Under the pieces are notes generated by a model. The model searched no databases. It saw only the letters and a list, made by a program, of their open reading frames with translations, and had not been told where the DNA came from. The translations under genes were made by a program, and so were the position numbers. Below, in pieces: positions 22,977-36,468 of a stretch of DNA of 64,000 nucleotides. The DNA comes from Amyelois transitella (Eukaryota > Arthropoda > Insecta > Lepidoptera > Pyralidae), in contig NC_083522.1 in the NCBI RefSeq assembly GCF_032362555.1, positions 4,752,001-4,816,000 on the forward strand. Reading direction: 5' to 3'. How positions within the stretch are numbered: position 1 is the stretch's first letter; every line of letters begins with the position of its first letter.

Positions 22977-25467
22977 CCCAGTTAATATTGACTCAGTACT
23001 CATAAACTGATGGATAACCTCTGACCATGTGGTGGCTTAATCTTAGAGAATGATTTTGAAACTCAAATAATAGTAAAGTTTAGTAGTTATAATAGTAAGG
23101 TAGATTTGTATTTGTTAAATAAAAATGTTCTATATACTATTTGTATATATACTATAATCTACGTAATATTCTGTGGAAAACTGAACAAGTACAGTGATAT
23201 CAGAGTAAGGCCATGTTTGAGATTAAAATTATATGACTTACATAAATAATGTCCGTAGTGTCCATAGTTTAATTTCTTGCTATCATCCTTTCATAGACGT
23301 GCTATTTTAAACAACAAACATTTCACATTTCAGCTGTAATTTACATTAATTTTAATCAGAGTTTAAAATATGTATTAACTGATTGATGATTAATTGAACG
23401 AGCCAGGTATATATATTTTTATTTCTTAGATACCAGAAATCTACAAAGTGATTCAATCCAGAAGTCGTGAAATATTTAATATAAAATAGCATTAATAGCA
23501 GAAAAGGCAAAAGAATGATTGGAAATGGTGATGGATTAAGGTAGTTTAGTCGGACACGCACCAAACACTCAGTACATTTATATTATGTATAGGTACGATT
23601 GTTTACAAAATGAATAAGAGGAATTATTTTGAGGATCGCTTAAAATCGTACTTGAGGCCGAGCCAATCAAAAAAAATCGTATATTTTTTTATGTCCTGTG
23701 TTAGACAGGCATAAGATCGTAAATCTTTCCATGATATCGATTACTGGGTTCCCCAGTTTCTTAGCCAAAAGCTTAGATTGCATTCTCAGCTTGCTCTTTG
23801 TAATATGCTAATTAAACGGCAAGGACGCAAAACTAAACTAGGTTTAATGATAAGCCAAACTAAAATTGTCATTTTAAAAAATGTACAAGAAAATATTTTA
23901 AAATGTTAAGGGTATGCTGCTAGCAGACTCATTTCCCTCTTAGTTACTGATTTTGTAGATGTATATCAAGAAGCAGCTACATTATTGCTGCGCAACTGCG
24001 CTTGGAGGCTGCGCTCTTCAATCGGAGGTTGAGTTGTGGAGACCTCCAGAGATGTGTTTGGTGCTAGTCCGCTTTGGAGAGAGGTCTAGTTAATTTTTCA
24101 TGTGGTTCCCGGCAGTTGATTAGAATAGGATCACTCCATCAATTTTTCGTAGATGTCGTAAAAAGGCGACTAACAAAAAGAAGCATCATTCATCAGTGCA
24201 GCTTTTTTAATCATCTAATATGGGCTAGTTTCTCCTGAAAAGCCTTGAAACCTGACCTTCTCATCCAGGATTATGATCAAAAGGCTCACTCCCGGTTCCT
24301 CTTCAGACGGTTAGGATGTAACCGGGATTAATGCTGGGAAGAAGATGAAGGACTAGTAAAAAATACCACTTTTTACCTAGCCTAACGTGCAGTAAACATT
24401 GATTTTAAAACTGCAAAGAGCAAAGAGGATACAATTACTACGTACTCGGGAGCACGAAACTTTTTATTTTTCGTCTTTCGAGTCGTAATTATTTCTTGAT
24501 TTTTTTTATAAATAATATCTGAACGGTCATATCACATCACCTGTAGGTATAAGAACTTACTTTGCCTTGTTGTATCCTTGTCATATCAAACCAGATCCAT
24601 GTCAGATACCAGATGATCACGTTCAAGGATTGTGCATAAAGCTGTCTATCAAATTACACAGGCGTTATTGATTTTATGCAGATTGCATAAACTTATCCAT
24701 GGACTTTGCTTGTTAAGCAAGGTTTTGTTAGTCTAAGGTTGAATTCATCATTGCATGTTTATGAAAAAAATCTGTTTCATAAATGCAACGTTAAAAACAT
24801 ATTTTTGTTGGCTTACATTTTAAATGGATGGTTAAATTTATCTGAAGAACATCTTACAGGAAAAAGTTCTTTATGTTATTTTAGTCTAGAGTTTTAGTAT
24901 ATTTCTTGTCTCTTAGTCATAGGAGTTTATATATATATATATTTCGTTAACTTGTATGTTTCTTTTGCCTTCTTCTTAGGCGTCCATGCGTGAGTTGGCC
25001 TGTTCAAACCAATTCATAACCTGCCTTTTGCCAGATTTCTTCTGTTTCTTACTAAATTTCGCTTGCTTTTGGGTAGTATCACTACCCTCGATGGAGGCAC
25101 ATTTGATAATTTTTTAACTGCCGCATGAAGTCAATTGCCCATACGGCAGATCGATACTATTCCAGTTTGAACCTCGATCCAAACATCGCAGCGGGTTTTC
25201 GTTGATTTATAGTCATAATGTACCTAGACGTAAAATCCAAAAGCAAAGTTCGCTATCATACGCATATTTAAAAAAACGGGCGTTCACAGGCTGCGCCCAA
25301 AGCATCAAAGTTCAAAAGTTTCCATGCGAGTAAAAAAAGGCTTTGAGAGCCGAAACTGACGTCAGCATTCACGGACCGCCGCCGCTGCGCCTGCGGTCAT
25401 CTGTTGATGGGTATCGTGGTCTAACGTAGCTATATTTACACACGAATGTTTTCCTGCTTTAAATCTG
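22977..25467. repeat. Intergenic stretch with repeat fragments
   Basis: 22977-23950 is AT-rich with nothing recognised. About 24098-24185 is a reverse family-1 3' fragment and 24236-24340 a forward family-2 fragment. About 25280-25420 is GC-rich immediately upstream of the CSP-a promoter, with TGACGTCA (a CRE palindrome) at 25357-25364 and CCGCCGCCGCTGCGCCTGCG following. This is probably the proximal regulatory region of CSP-a. Confidence 0.5.
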
Positions 25468-25475
25468 TATATAAG
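25468..25475 (+). promoter_or_regulatory. TATA box of CSP-a, followed by 5'UTR exon (about 25498-25532)
   Basis: TATATAAG at 25468-25475. Transcription probably starts near 25498, and a non-coding first exon ends at 25532 before GTAAGT. The matching acceptor (TTTTTTCAG) ends at 26668, four bases before the CSP-a ATG. Confidence 0.6.
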
Positions 25476-26672
25476 AATCGCAGGTGAGATAATTAGCACA
25501 GTACAAACGCCAGACGGGAACCGACTTACAACGTAAGTGAGTTTAAAATTTTGTTTAATATGGTTTATTTAGAAACTTCGGTTGTAATTTAAATAAAAAA
25601 TTGAAGCACTCATTTACAAAAATATTAAATAAATATACGATTAATAAACAAAACAAAATTTGCTATTTTAGGACAAATATTTGCCTCGCGGTGTGATTTA
25701 TCCAGTCATGAAAACTTATTTGTTTTAGAAATAAATTTATAATTACATTTATTTAATCATTCCATGTGTTCCCGAAGAAAACCAAATAATATAACTTGAC
25801 AAACGGATAACAAAATTAATATAAAAGTGTAGCGCAACTTTTTGAGTAGCAAGCGTGAGTTATCTTAAAACCTAAAACAGTATTGAAATTAACATTTTGA
25901 ATTAACCGGCTTTTTGTTTAACGTATTTGACCATGAACATATTTGTGTATATTGTTTTTTAGACATGTTTTTGCTCTAGAATAAAGATCTCGATGGGTCG
26001 TTGTTGACTTACATTCAAGTGCTTATATCATATATGTACTTACAGTGTCAATAACTGAATGGTATAAAAACATTTTGTCGAAGTCTATATAATCTTACTA
26101 ACTTTAGTTGAGACACGTGTAAATTTACAAAATAATTAAAACATATTGATTTAAAATTGTCAGTAAGTTTTCAGAGCTTTAAAATACTAACCCCACGATA
26201 AAGATATATTTTCTATATTTTATAACAAAGCATACTTAAATAAATAAACATTCAATACTCAGATTATTAAGGCATACCTTTTTTATCTGGATACCACCAC
26301 GGGTCGGAGTCGGCATATGTTTTTTTTTAAAGATTTCACTGGCAGAGCAAATGCAGTTTAAAAACCCCTCGAGATCTAATCTAGTTATAGAAGAAATCAT
26401 AATAATATTAAAAAAATCAAGCTAATTTTAATCAAAGATAAGTTGTGTCTCCTAACGTTATACATTTTTATTTATTTCTACTAATTGATTAAGTCAAACT
26501 TTTCCTAACTTCTTTTTCATAATGCTCATTTTAAACCGGTCCTACATAAAAATCTGAGGTCATGTTAGAACATAATATTTGTCGGAGAAAAATAATATTA
26601 TAAAACTTAACTTAGTCTTTTATGTTCAAGTCCCATTTATTTTTATTGTTTTACTTTTTTTTTTTCAGTAAA

Positions 26673-27883
26673 ATGCACTGCATTGTAGTACTTTGCGCTT
26701 TGGTGGTGGCCGTGGTGGCCCGGCCTGAAGAGGAGCTGGCCTTCTACAATCCTCAGTACGACAGCTTCAATGCCCAGGAGGTAGCCGACAATATCCGACT
26801 CCTCAAGAACTATGGCAAGTGCTTCCTGGACCAGGGACCTTGCACCGCTGAAGGAACCGATTTTAAAAGTAAGTTTATTTTTTCCTTTAGAAATTAATTC
26901 GCTTTATGAAAGTAAGGTTCCTTCATACAATGAGGATAAAAATTTGAATTAAATCTTATGTCGAAATACCCTTTGAAAATATATGAAGAAGATACTCCAT
27001 TCTGCTCGTAGTCTTTTATATGTTTTGACTGCAAGTATCGTTTGAACATGTTTCACTTTTAACTTCTAGACATAAGAACCTACTTCACCGAATAGTACTA
27101 TTTAATGAGCTTTATCAAGTGGTTCCCGGCTCTTAGAAATAGCGCCTTGTCTTTCCCAAGGGTTCATCACAAACTATCTATCAAATCTAATGAACATAAC
27201 CCACCTATCGGTTACCTACTCATTCAATAGATTAAGGATTCAGATACATTTCCGATTGTTCAGGAAATGTATTGTATATGTACGTTTTATGTCCATTATA
27301 AATTATTTTACACATATGTCGTAAAGAAGGTTTCGGTTTATCACTTTTAAATTGATGGTCATTTACATTACTAGTTGATAACTATTAACGAAGATGTGAT
27401 AAATGAATTGTCTTAGGTCGCTCGGACGTAGGCCGAAATAAGTAGAACAGCCTTCCCTTATTACGTCTATATCCCTTGTGGGGAAAACAGAGCCAACAGT
27501 CTTGAAAAGCTGTATGGCTTTCTAATGGAATTGACATTAAAATATTGAAAGTTTGTTAGCCTATCGCCTACGAGAAGAGTCCCAAGTTTATAAGCCTATC
27601 CCTTAGCCGTATTTTACAACATCCATGGGAAGGAGATGGAGTATATATATGTATAAAAGTAATTTACAATAAAAATATGTTTATTTCTTTAACAGAGGTG
27701 ATCCCTGACGCTTTAAGGACATCCTGCGCCCGTTGCTCTCCCAAGCAGAGGGAGCTGATCAGAACCGTCATCAAGGCCTTCCAGACGAAGCTCCCAGAGA
27801 CCTGGGACGCTCTGGTCAAGAAGAACGACCCCGAACTCAAGTACAAGGCTGACTTCGACAAGTTCCTCCAAGGCACCGACTAA
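26673..27883 (+). CDS. CSP: Chemosensory protein CSP-a (OS-D family)
   Basis: Coding exons 26673-26868 and 27696-27883 are joined at phase 1 right after DFK (donor AAAA|GTAAGT, acceptor TTTAACAG), the intron position conserved in the family. The 127-aa product has signal peptide MHCIVVLCALVVAVVA. The four CSP cysteines C50-x6-C57-x18-C76-x2-C79 form the two small disulfide loops of the fold. It also has the family phrases NYGKCFLDQGPCT, VIPDAL and YKADFDKFL. CSPs are soluble six-helix carriers of small hydrophobic molecules in sensillum lymph and other secretions. GC-rich codons contrast with the AT-rich flanks and suggest strong expression. The polyadenylation signal AATAAA is at 27947-27952. 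The intron carries a family-1 repeat (27462-27640). Confidence 0.95.
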
Positions 27884-30800
27884 ACTTAACTCGTCCAAAG
27901 ATTTTTTTATTACATTCCATATTTAAAGATGTGTAATTTCAGTACAAATAAAACGTAAAAAGTAGACTTATTTTGGAAACGTTCATCTTATTTCAACGAT
28001 TGATCAAATAATTTACCTGGAACTTATTGTAATAATTTCAATAAAAGTATCATAATAAGAATTACATTAATTCTATCCATTTTTAATAGACAACTTATCT
28101 GTAGATTATATTTATGTGTTGCTCAACATCTATTTATTAATAAAGATTTATAACAAAAATGTTGTATTTCTCAATACAGACACACGGACTCAGCCGAAGA
28201 CCTGAGATAACCTTTATTCTTTGAATTCCGATTATTTATTTTGTTCTATTCTTATGTTTTAATTATAACACTACCTAATTTTTGTTTTATCTACAATTAA
28301 AACTTTATAATTATAGAATTGTAAAAGTCAATTAATGGAAAAATAAAAAACCGGTCACTTTACGAATCTCATTTTTATTATTATTGGCTAGCAATCTCAA
28401 TCTATAATTGGTCCATACAGCTAAACGTGGCATTTCAGTCTTTTCGAGACTGTTTAGTTAGTCTGTCCCATAAAGGGATGTAATTTTATGTATGTATGCA
28501 ATACAATAACTCTTTATTGCACCACAATTAATTACAGCAAATTCACATGTATTTAAAAACGTTGCAGCAAAAGGCGACCATATCAGTTAAAGCGATTTCT
28601 CCAGGTAACCTTTGAATTTTGAATGATGAGCAGGTGGAGCTCAGTTAACGTATAGACTATTCTGTTGTCAATATATGTTTGAATATTATAAACCCACATG
28701 TTTATACCAAAGATAAATCACATAGGTAATTAGCATGGACACTGAATCAAAGCTATAAGTGAGATGTTACTTGTGTAAAGCAAGAAAATGAATGTGGATA
28801 TGTATGTGTATGGTTATAAAGAGAATAAGAACCATTTTCCATAAAACTACAATATTATTGAATGTTAGTATTGATTGTATACTTATATCTGTGTATTGTG
28901 TGTGTTTGGTTGCCGTTCCTAAGTATTAATGAGTTGATATCTAGTCAAGTTTGTGGAAAATAACGATATTTACATTTTTTGTTTGTTGTGTAAGTACACA
29001 CATCATATCAAAAGCCATTAAGATAGGCAGAACAGCAGACAGAATCTCAATAGCTTTGTACTATTCAAGTAAAGTGCTCTGTGTAACTTTGAAAGTGAGT
29101 ATTCATCCAATTTTATTAGTTTGCATAAACTTATCTTCTCGTTAATTAATGTTATTAGGTATTTACACGATATCCAATTATTATTATTTTATATTCAACT
29201 GTAGAGCCTTGTCGAAATGGTAACTTAAAAAATATAGGGAGTTATTTCGCCTTAAAAATCCCAGATTACTTATGTAACTAAATATTTTCAAAACAATAAC
29301 AAACGCAGTGAAATAGTATTTATCATTACCATGCAATTGAGAAAAAAATAATTTGTATTTGATCGAAATCCTTATTTCTTAACTGTATTGTATATGTTTG
29401 AATGGGTACCAAATAATAACAAGGGCTTGCGTTTCCATTGTATCAATTTTCTTTTGGATACCGGCAGATACTATAACAATACAATACAATAAAAATAACT
29501 TTATTGCCCATTAAAAAAATTATAATATATATGGTAAATAGGTAATATGTTGAGCAAAGGCGGACTTATCAATAAGCAATCTCTTCTAGCCAACCTTTGG
29601 GTAGTAAAATGTAAAACTATAACCATCTTCGAATCTTAATAATCAATATTATGCTTTTTAATCTTAACACTAATAAAAGTTAAACATATTTAGATATTTA
29701 AATCATTTTAAAATACATATTGCCTTTTTCGCCACAACACGTGAATATTAGTTGTGGAACTTTGCGAATCGTTCTATATAGGAGTTAGCCATCGGCAAGT
29801 GTGTACGTACATACATAAATAAATACATTTATTACATAAATAAATACATATACAGCAATGAACTTTGTACTAGGAATGTGCGTCTTCCTTTAGTCACCTT
29901 TTTTGACATTCTTGCGTAAGAGATGGAGTGGTCTAAATACTAAAGTTGACCGTCTAAAAATCTTTCGGACAACATCAAAAGTTATGTCTTTACCTTTTGA
30001 ATACCTAATACATATATAAAAATCATGGCTTCGAATATCGTATAATGTGGTAAGTAATTACCTACGTTAACTGATTATCAATTACCTCATTTTTGTTTCT
30101 CGTTTGAGTGAAGCTTTTTGTGACATTTATATTGGGATTACCCGAGAACATTACGTGGCTTGTTAAATAAGTATGCTGTTTAATAATCTTAAGTTAAACT
30201 GCGATGTGTAGGTAAAAGCATTTTTCTCATTACCTGCAATGCAACCACTGTCTACAAAACGAAATAATTTGGGAGGTAAATTGTTTACAAGTTATTACTT
30301 TTTGACGTTTCAGTATTTACAAGTTATTACTTTTTGACATTACAGTATTTCCATTCCCAAGGAAAGTTTTGTAAAAAAGGTCATGGATCTTCTATGTAAT
30401 ATAATTTGTAAAATAAATATCTATGTAAAATAATTGTTGACGGCCTCTGTAGCTCAGCGGTAGTACGCTTGTCTGTGACACCGGAGGTCCCGGGTTCGAA
30501 TCCCGGCCAGGGCATGATGAGAAAAGAACTTTTTCTAATTGTCCTGGGTCTTGGATGTTTATCTATATAAGTATTTATTATAAAATATAGTATCGTTGAG
30601 TTAGTATCTCGTAACACAAGTTTCGAACTTACTGCGAGGCTAACTCAATCAGTGTAATTAGTAAAAAAAAAAAATGTTACTTTGGTGTCAATATTTTTTG
30701 GCAAAGCTTATAAATAAGGAGACTTTTTTGCTAAAAGTTAGTACTGCTGTGATAGAATAAATAAATTGAATGACCGGATTTAGAATCAGACAAGGAATTT

Positions 30801-32266
30801 TTCACTAATCTCAGCATAGCTAAAAAGCTGGTTTTAGGTTCTGAAAAAAAATATCACCAACTTCACAAAAAACAACACACGTAACATTATGTCAGAGTGT
30901 TCATTACAAGAAATTAAGATATACCTTGACCTTAATAAACGTTCAAGTTGAGTTGGTTCGCATTCGTACACAACAATTACGTAAATTACTTAATTTTTGG
31001 CGTCTTGGTTCAGAACAATGAGGTTAATAACTTAGTTGTCTGGAGGAAGCGAATCCAGCAAAAGTAGAGGGATAAAAGTTAGTCCCGTCGATGCGTTGTT
31101 ATGGTTCAAACTCTTTCTTGTCATCCAATCTTTGGTATGATTGCAAGTAATGATTGTACGTACTTCAAATAATTTCAAATAATATTTGTAGGCGGTTGTG
31201 GTTTTTCCATATTTACCCATTGGTGGCGGTCGAGTCCTAATCATCGCTCCCGCTACAATTATTATTTATTTTCTTATTGGTTTGATTAAGATAATCTGTT
31301 TTTATCTCGTCATATAAAAATTATATATCTTCCTACTCTTAAAGCATGACACAGACATTTTGTGTGCAAAAAATACTGATTCATAGATTGCTAGGCACCG
31401 CAGACTAAAGTAATATGTAATGTAGTACACATATAGTTAATGTTAAAATTATGCAAAACGAAATGACTTGATGAAATAAATGGCTTAGTTTTTATAGGTA
31501 TTACATATTACGTTAAACAAACACGTTTCATTCCACCAAATATATTTAGTTTTCTGTATATAATAGAATTTATGAAGATACCTAAAAACAACCTTGTCTG
31601 GCTCAGGACATTCAGTATCTATAAAAGAAGAGGTTTCAAAATTCTTGCGATTTATTCTAAGTTGCGGTAATCCAAACAACGTGTTATTGTTATTGTGTTT
31701 TAAATTTAATTATTTTCGAAGGTAAATTATGTTTTAAGATTTGGTAAATAAATAATTTTTATGAGTTGACGTCGGAGTTGTGAGTTGTTAGTCGGCCGTC
31801 AACTCGTAAAATGTAAAATATAATATTAATCCCTAAATTTAAAGAAGAAGAAGAAATAAAGATATACTTAGTCTTAAAGATATGTCTAATATACCCATAC
31901 GGGGATATGATAAGGACTACAATACTAAATGGGATTTCATAATTTCTATAGAAGTGGGCGTGTGGTTCCTAGTATTTTAGAATTAAACCACTCTATATTT
32001 TTCCCATAGATATCGTCGTCGTTATATACTAGGAATTCTTCTTATAAGCGATAGGATAGCAACCTGTTTCTATTTAAATGTCAATTCCATCACTAAGCCA
32101 TACATCTGAGCTTGACCTTTAAGTTTTTCCAAGACTGTTGGCTCTATCTACCCCGCAAGCAATATAGACATGACTGATATGTATGTACTAAGTAGCGCTA
32201 TCGGTAGAATTGGTTTTGTTATAATACAAGAGTAAAACGGTTTTAAATGTTTCCAGATATCTCTAA
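27884..32266. repeat. Intergenic stretch between CSP-a and CSP-b with several repeats
   Basis: About 28386-28499 is a reverse family-1 copy. About 28500-28625 and 29475-29620 are related 3'-end repeats (CTTTATTGC ... CAAAAGGCGAC / AAAGGCGGACTTATC), LINE-tail type. About 29878-29935 is a family-1 3' fragment, 30440-30675 a tRNA-derived SINE (separate entry), and 32037-32190 a reverse family-1 copy just upstream of CSP-b. No gene was seen. Confidence 0.5.
30440..30675 (+). mobile_element. tRNA-derived SINE, apparently full length
   Basis: The tRNA-like head has an A box (TAGCTCAGCGGTAGTACGC) and a B box (GGGTTCGAATCCC), followed by a non-tRNA body (CTTGGATGTTTATCTATATA ... GTATCGTTGAGTTAGTATCTCGTAACACAAG) and an A-rich end. 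A 5'-truncated relative of the body is at 50645-50765. The acceptor stem does not pair well, so it is not a working tRNA gene. Confidence 0.75.
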
Positions 32267-34038
32267 ATGAAGATGAAGTCCGGCTTTGTTCTGTGTTTCT
32301 TGGTGGCTCTCACGGCAGCCTACGACAGCTCGCACGATGACTTCGACATCGATGGGCTGGTGAAGAACACGGATGCTCTGAAGAAGTTCAACAATTGTTT
32401 TGTCCATGACACTGACTGTGACGATAATTCCAGTCATTTTAAAAGTTCGTATTTTTTTCTACATGAATTTAATACGCGAAGGCCACGTTAAGCTGGACGT
32501 TTTATTTTTTATTTCTGGAATAATGTGAAAGGGTATTATGTAGATCAATAATTCTCATGGCGTTTATTCTTTAATTAGATATTCTTCTTGGATATAACTT
32601 CCGACTAGGACGTTAATGGGTGATAAGCGACTCTGTGAGATTTCCGTTTATTTCTGTTATTAGTAGGAGTTATTCCTTATAGTTTATTTTAGCACAATGC
32701 TTTTTTAACGTTTTAAAGTGAAATATATTATTTTATAAAAATGTATTAAATACATTTGTGACTCAGGCTCTTTCTATATATAATACTATATGTTGCACTA
32801 ACGCATGTTATAACGATGTCCGTTAGTTTCGTTTCGGCTAGGCAAGAACGACCCATTAAGTATCGTATAGTCCATTTCTCTTGGTACTAAGTTGGTACTG
32901 GTTAAAGGTAAACAATCTTAAGACCTACATCTGTTCCTACGTCTCTATCATATTATTAAAATTTCGGTGGCATTTGGTGTAGTTACTTACCATACAGATA
33001 ATTATTAAAGTTTTCGCCTGATTGAAGTTGAAAATTCCCAGGATATTATAATGGCAGTTTTTTAAATATGCGACAGAATTTTAATGAACATTTTAGAGTA
33101 TATAATGGTGTCAGAACTGTATCTCTTTTATGGTATGTTTTTAACACTTGGTAGGTATATACCTAGTGCTCTTACAAACCATTTACCATATTTAATCTTA
33201 GTCATAACACTTCACCTTTGTATTCCATTCTGGTATATATTTAGCTCTTCAATTATATTTTTCCTTAGTACGTGTTTTTAATGATTTAACCTGTGCATTC
33301 TAGTCATGTATTTAGGTACGACAATCTTATAAGCTGCCCGGAACATACATAGTTAACCTCTTCAATGTTTGTTTTCGATTTGAATTCAAGTACCTAAAAT
33401 AAGTACTAAATGCGTATATACTAGTTATACGAGTATACATATATTTAAAGACTTCATTTGAAGCAAATCGGAACTTCTTGAGTTCATCGCCCTCTGCCGT
33501 TTTTCGGTTCAGTCCTTCGATTATGAAAGACGAGTAAAGGTTCTGGTCCTTAATCATGATCTAGAAGTAGGTTAGTAAGAATAACACAGAGAACTTGATC
33601 TCCATGTTACTGTTATGAGAGGATTTTAGCCCAGATTAGATCATAGTTGGCGGGATTGTTCTCAGAGAAAGAGGGGCGATTTTATATACGGTATGTATTT
33701 TCTGTTGATTGATCAAGTTGGAGAAAATGCTAGAGCAGCGCACTTTTCATGATTCGGCTAGTATAACCGGAGATTGGTAGAGCCGTGGATAGTGGTGGGA
33801 TGTGTTATTGATTACCAAGAATTGTGATTAAATGGGAAATTTATTATTTTCAGAAGACATCCCAGAAGCATACCAGCAGGCCTGTGCTAAGTGTAACCAA
33901 GTGCAAAAACACATTTTGAAGAAATACATCCAGGCTTTGAAGGAGAAGCTGCCGGAGCAGTACCAGGAATTCAAGAATCACTACGACCCTGAAGGAAAAT
34001 ACACCCTGCCCTTGGAAACAGCCATTGCAACTGCCTAA
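32267..34038 (+). CDS. CSP: Chemosensory protein CSP-b (OS-D family)
   Basis: Exons 32267-32444 and 33854-34038 (phase 1) give 120 aa. The acceptor GTTTCCAG lies just upstream of the ATG, so there is a 5'UTR intron. The coding donor AAAA|GTTCGT is weak for this family, while the acceptor TATTTTCAG is strong. The signal peptide is MKMKSGFVLCFLVALTAA. Cysteines are C44-x6-C51-x18-C70-x2-C73. The region between C44 and C51 (FVHDTD) and after it (DDNSSHFK) is unlike the usual FLDKGPCTPEG, marking a divergent member. The C-terminus is YDPEGKYTLPLETAIATA, similar in length to CSP-e (LERAISN). CSP-b and CSP-e share KHIL(K/R)(K/R)Y and related phrases, suggesting a sister pair. A signal AATAAA follows near 34076. 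Confidence 0.93.
33735..33815 (+). repeat. Repeat shared by introns of CSP-b and CSP-e
   Basis: GCAGCGCACTTTTCATGATTC ... AACCGGAGATTGGTAGAG ... GTGGTGGGA has a clear relative at 42275-42350 (GTAGCGCACTCCTTCAATC ... AACCGAGAGGTTAGTAGAG ... GTGGTGGGA). Both are in the same orientation on this strand, although the host genes are on opposite strands. Confidence 0.5.
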
Positions 34039-36468
34039 CTTACAGAGAAATGATTATTGTTCGCGATCTCCACATTAATAAAACAAAATTTATATTTACT
34101 GTGTACCACTGTTGAACTGAAAGGACAAAATACGTTAATAACTTGCTTGGAAAAGTTATTTGACTATATTAAGAATGACCAAACAAGAGGTTGCAGTAAA
34201 CTAGGTAACTGACGAAAAAAATCTAGAATTACATCATTTTGAAAACAAACTAGAAAAACTTAAACAATAATTGGTTTTTCCGATTGTGAGAGTATGTTAA
34301 ATCATATTCAATGGAAAATTACACTCACATTAAGTATCTACATGCATGGAGAACATCGATACAAACTTTTATTATGTAAACATTTATTTTTTGAATAAAT
34401 ACCTATAAACTGAATCTGTTTTTGGAATATCTTATAGACATGTGGCTCTTTCGTGTATTGGAACACTCTGATTATAAATAATACTTTTTATTAAATATGA
34501 GTTAACTGCATGACTGACTGGTTAAACATGCCAACAGACTTAAACAGCCCAAGCAGAGACAGTTTATGCATGAAGGTTTCCTGCACTAAAAAGATGTACC
34601 GGAATTCCTTTGGGGGGAGAAATTAATGTATACCCCACTCAAATATTTAAATATGGGTGTTGTAAAAGGGCCGAATAATGCATCTTTTAAGCTTAAACAC
34701 AGAAGTCCAATAGCATAACAAGGTTGATTTTTATTTCCCTACCCTAATTCATTCTTATGTAAGTCGATATTGTATAGTACTTTAAGTTGCTATAATAAAG
34801 AAAAATACAATTTATTACGAAGGGTCCAGCAGATCATGTCATTATTGGCCATACCACCTTATGTAGGTATGCTACCTCCCTGCTCGCGCGGTTTATTTTA
34901 CATTCACATGGTGATTTTTGTTAATTTGTCAAATAATTAATGAAAAATAGGAGAAAAAAAATAGGAACCTATTTAATAGTTTCATAGAACCGTTACATCC
35001 ATCAGATGGTCGACCATATAAATATTTCTAAATAATCTTGCAGTATGTAAAAACTTACGTGCAGATTAAAGGCAGCCAGCAGAAATTGCTAATGAGAATA
35101 CGTTAAAATAAGTGAGAGTAAAGAACATAGGGATAATATCAAATAATGGTTTCTTCAACCAAACAAAGTTTCATAAACAAGAGAAGATTTAAAACATGTT
35201 TTTATAATTAAAATAATGAAAACATTATCAGCTATCAAAATTATTACTTGGACAACCATCAATAAATATATCCTTTGAAGTTTAAAAACTTTTTACAATA
35301 AGTCAAAATTTAAGAAAGAACCCTTACCCTTTGAAGGATTATACGAGTATATTCAAATCTTCAGTGTGTACAAGCTTTAACAAAAACAGTGAAAATATAG
35401 TTATGATTGAAAATCTTTTATCGGGTTTTATTACCCCGTCAAAAGAAGTTCAATTGCTTCAATAACAAATATATTTTGGATATGTACAATAAGCCAACAA
35501 ACTGAAAAAAATATGTTATGTTCCATACCAATAAAATAGGAAGGGAGAAATTATAAATTTTAATCGCTATCCTTATATCTGTCAAGATTCGTGAACAAAA
35601 GAGCGTTAGTGAAAATTATATCAACTCTAGCTATTTTTGATAACATTAATTAAATCAGTGCTACTTCCTGAAAAACACCCATTTTCCTTATTCAGGTAAG
35701 TTTTGTGTATAAAATTGTTTAAGTTTCCTGTTAAAATGCAGCAATATGTGATATGATTTGCTTCTCGGCATTTTATCAATAATGCACAAAGAGTGCCAAC
35801 ATTTGGTTGGTCTGTTGCGACAACAGATCATAATTTAATGAAGTGAAGGCTTAATTTGGAATGTTTTTGTACAACAGTTGATCTGTGAGTTTACGAAGGT
35901 AGTGGGTTCAGCGCTGTCAATATAAACCACTGTCGCTTTCGGCCATTGCTAGTTCTTTGGGCCCATTTATAGAGAGTAAAAGGTGGGTGAACGAACTGCA
36001 TTTGACTGCAATCTGTGTCAAATATTTGTGTCTATTGAGAGACGATTCGAGTGAATATCTGTGTCTTATTTGGAGTGTTTAAAAAAATAGTTTAAATTTG
36101 CAACGTCTGTGACGTTAAAGGTTCAAATTAAAGTTTGCTATGGAATTTTGTTACTTGCTTAAGTAGTTGATCAAGATCATAATACATTTCATGTTAGTGT
36201 CAATTGCTTTGAGTTATGGTTGATAGTAGACACATCTTTAAAATTACTTATAATGTTAAAGATAACTACTTATACATTAAAGTAACCAAATAAATTAAAT
36301 TTGTATTTAATTGTCAATTGAATTTATATGCCCGATTTATATTCTGATCACACTTTAACCGACCATGAGGCTTGCTTCAGAGATTATGTTATACGATAGT
36401 CATACTTTGTAGCAATCTGTGAGTGAACCGATAGAATAAATTTATATTTATTTTTACAGAATATCAAT
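34039..36468. other. Intergenic stretch between CSP-b and CSP-c
   Basis: AT-rich with no clear repeats or frames. A possible promoter for CSP-c is TATAAACC at 35921-35928, with a candidate non-coding exon ending at 35982 before GTGGGT. The CSP-c coding exon has an acceptor (TTTTTACAG) nine bases before its ATG, so a 5'UTR exon must lie somewhere here. Confidence 0.35.

Noticed and set aside
24925-24945. TATATA run as a TATA box
   Set aside because: A simple AT dinucleotide repeat with no gene start downstream.
30440-30515. tRNA gene
   Set aside because: A and B boxes are present, but the acceptor stem does not pair and a SINE body and A-rich tail follow. A truncated relative exists at 50645-50765.
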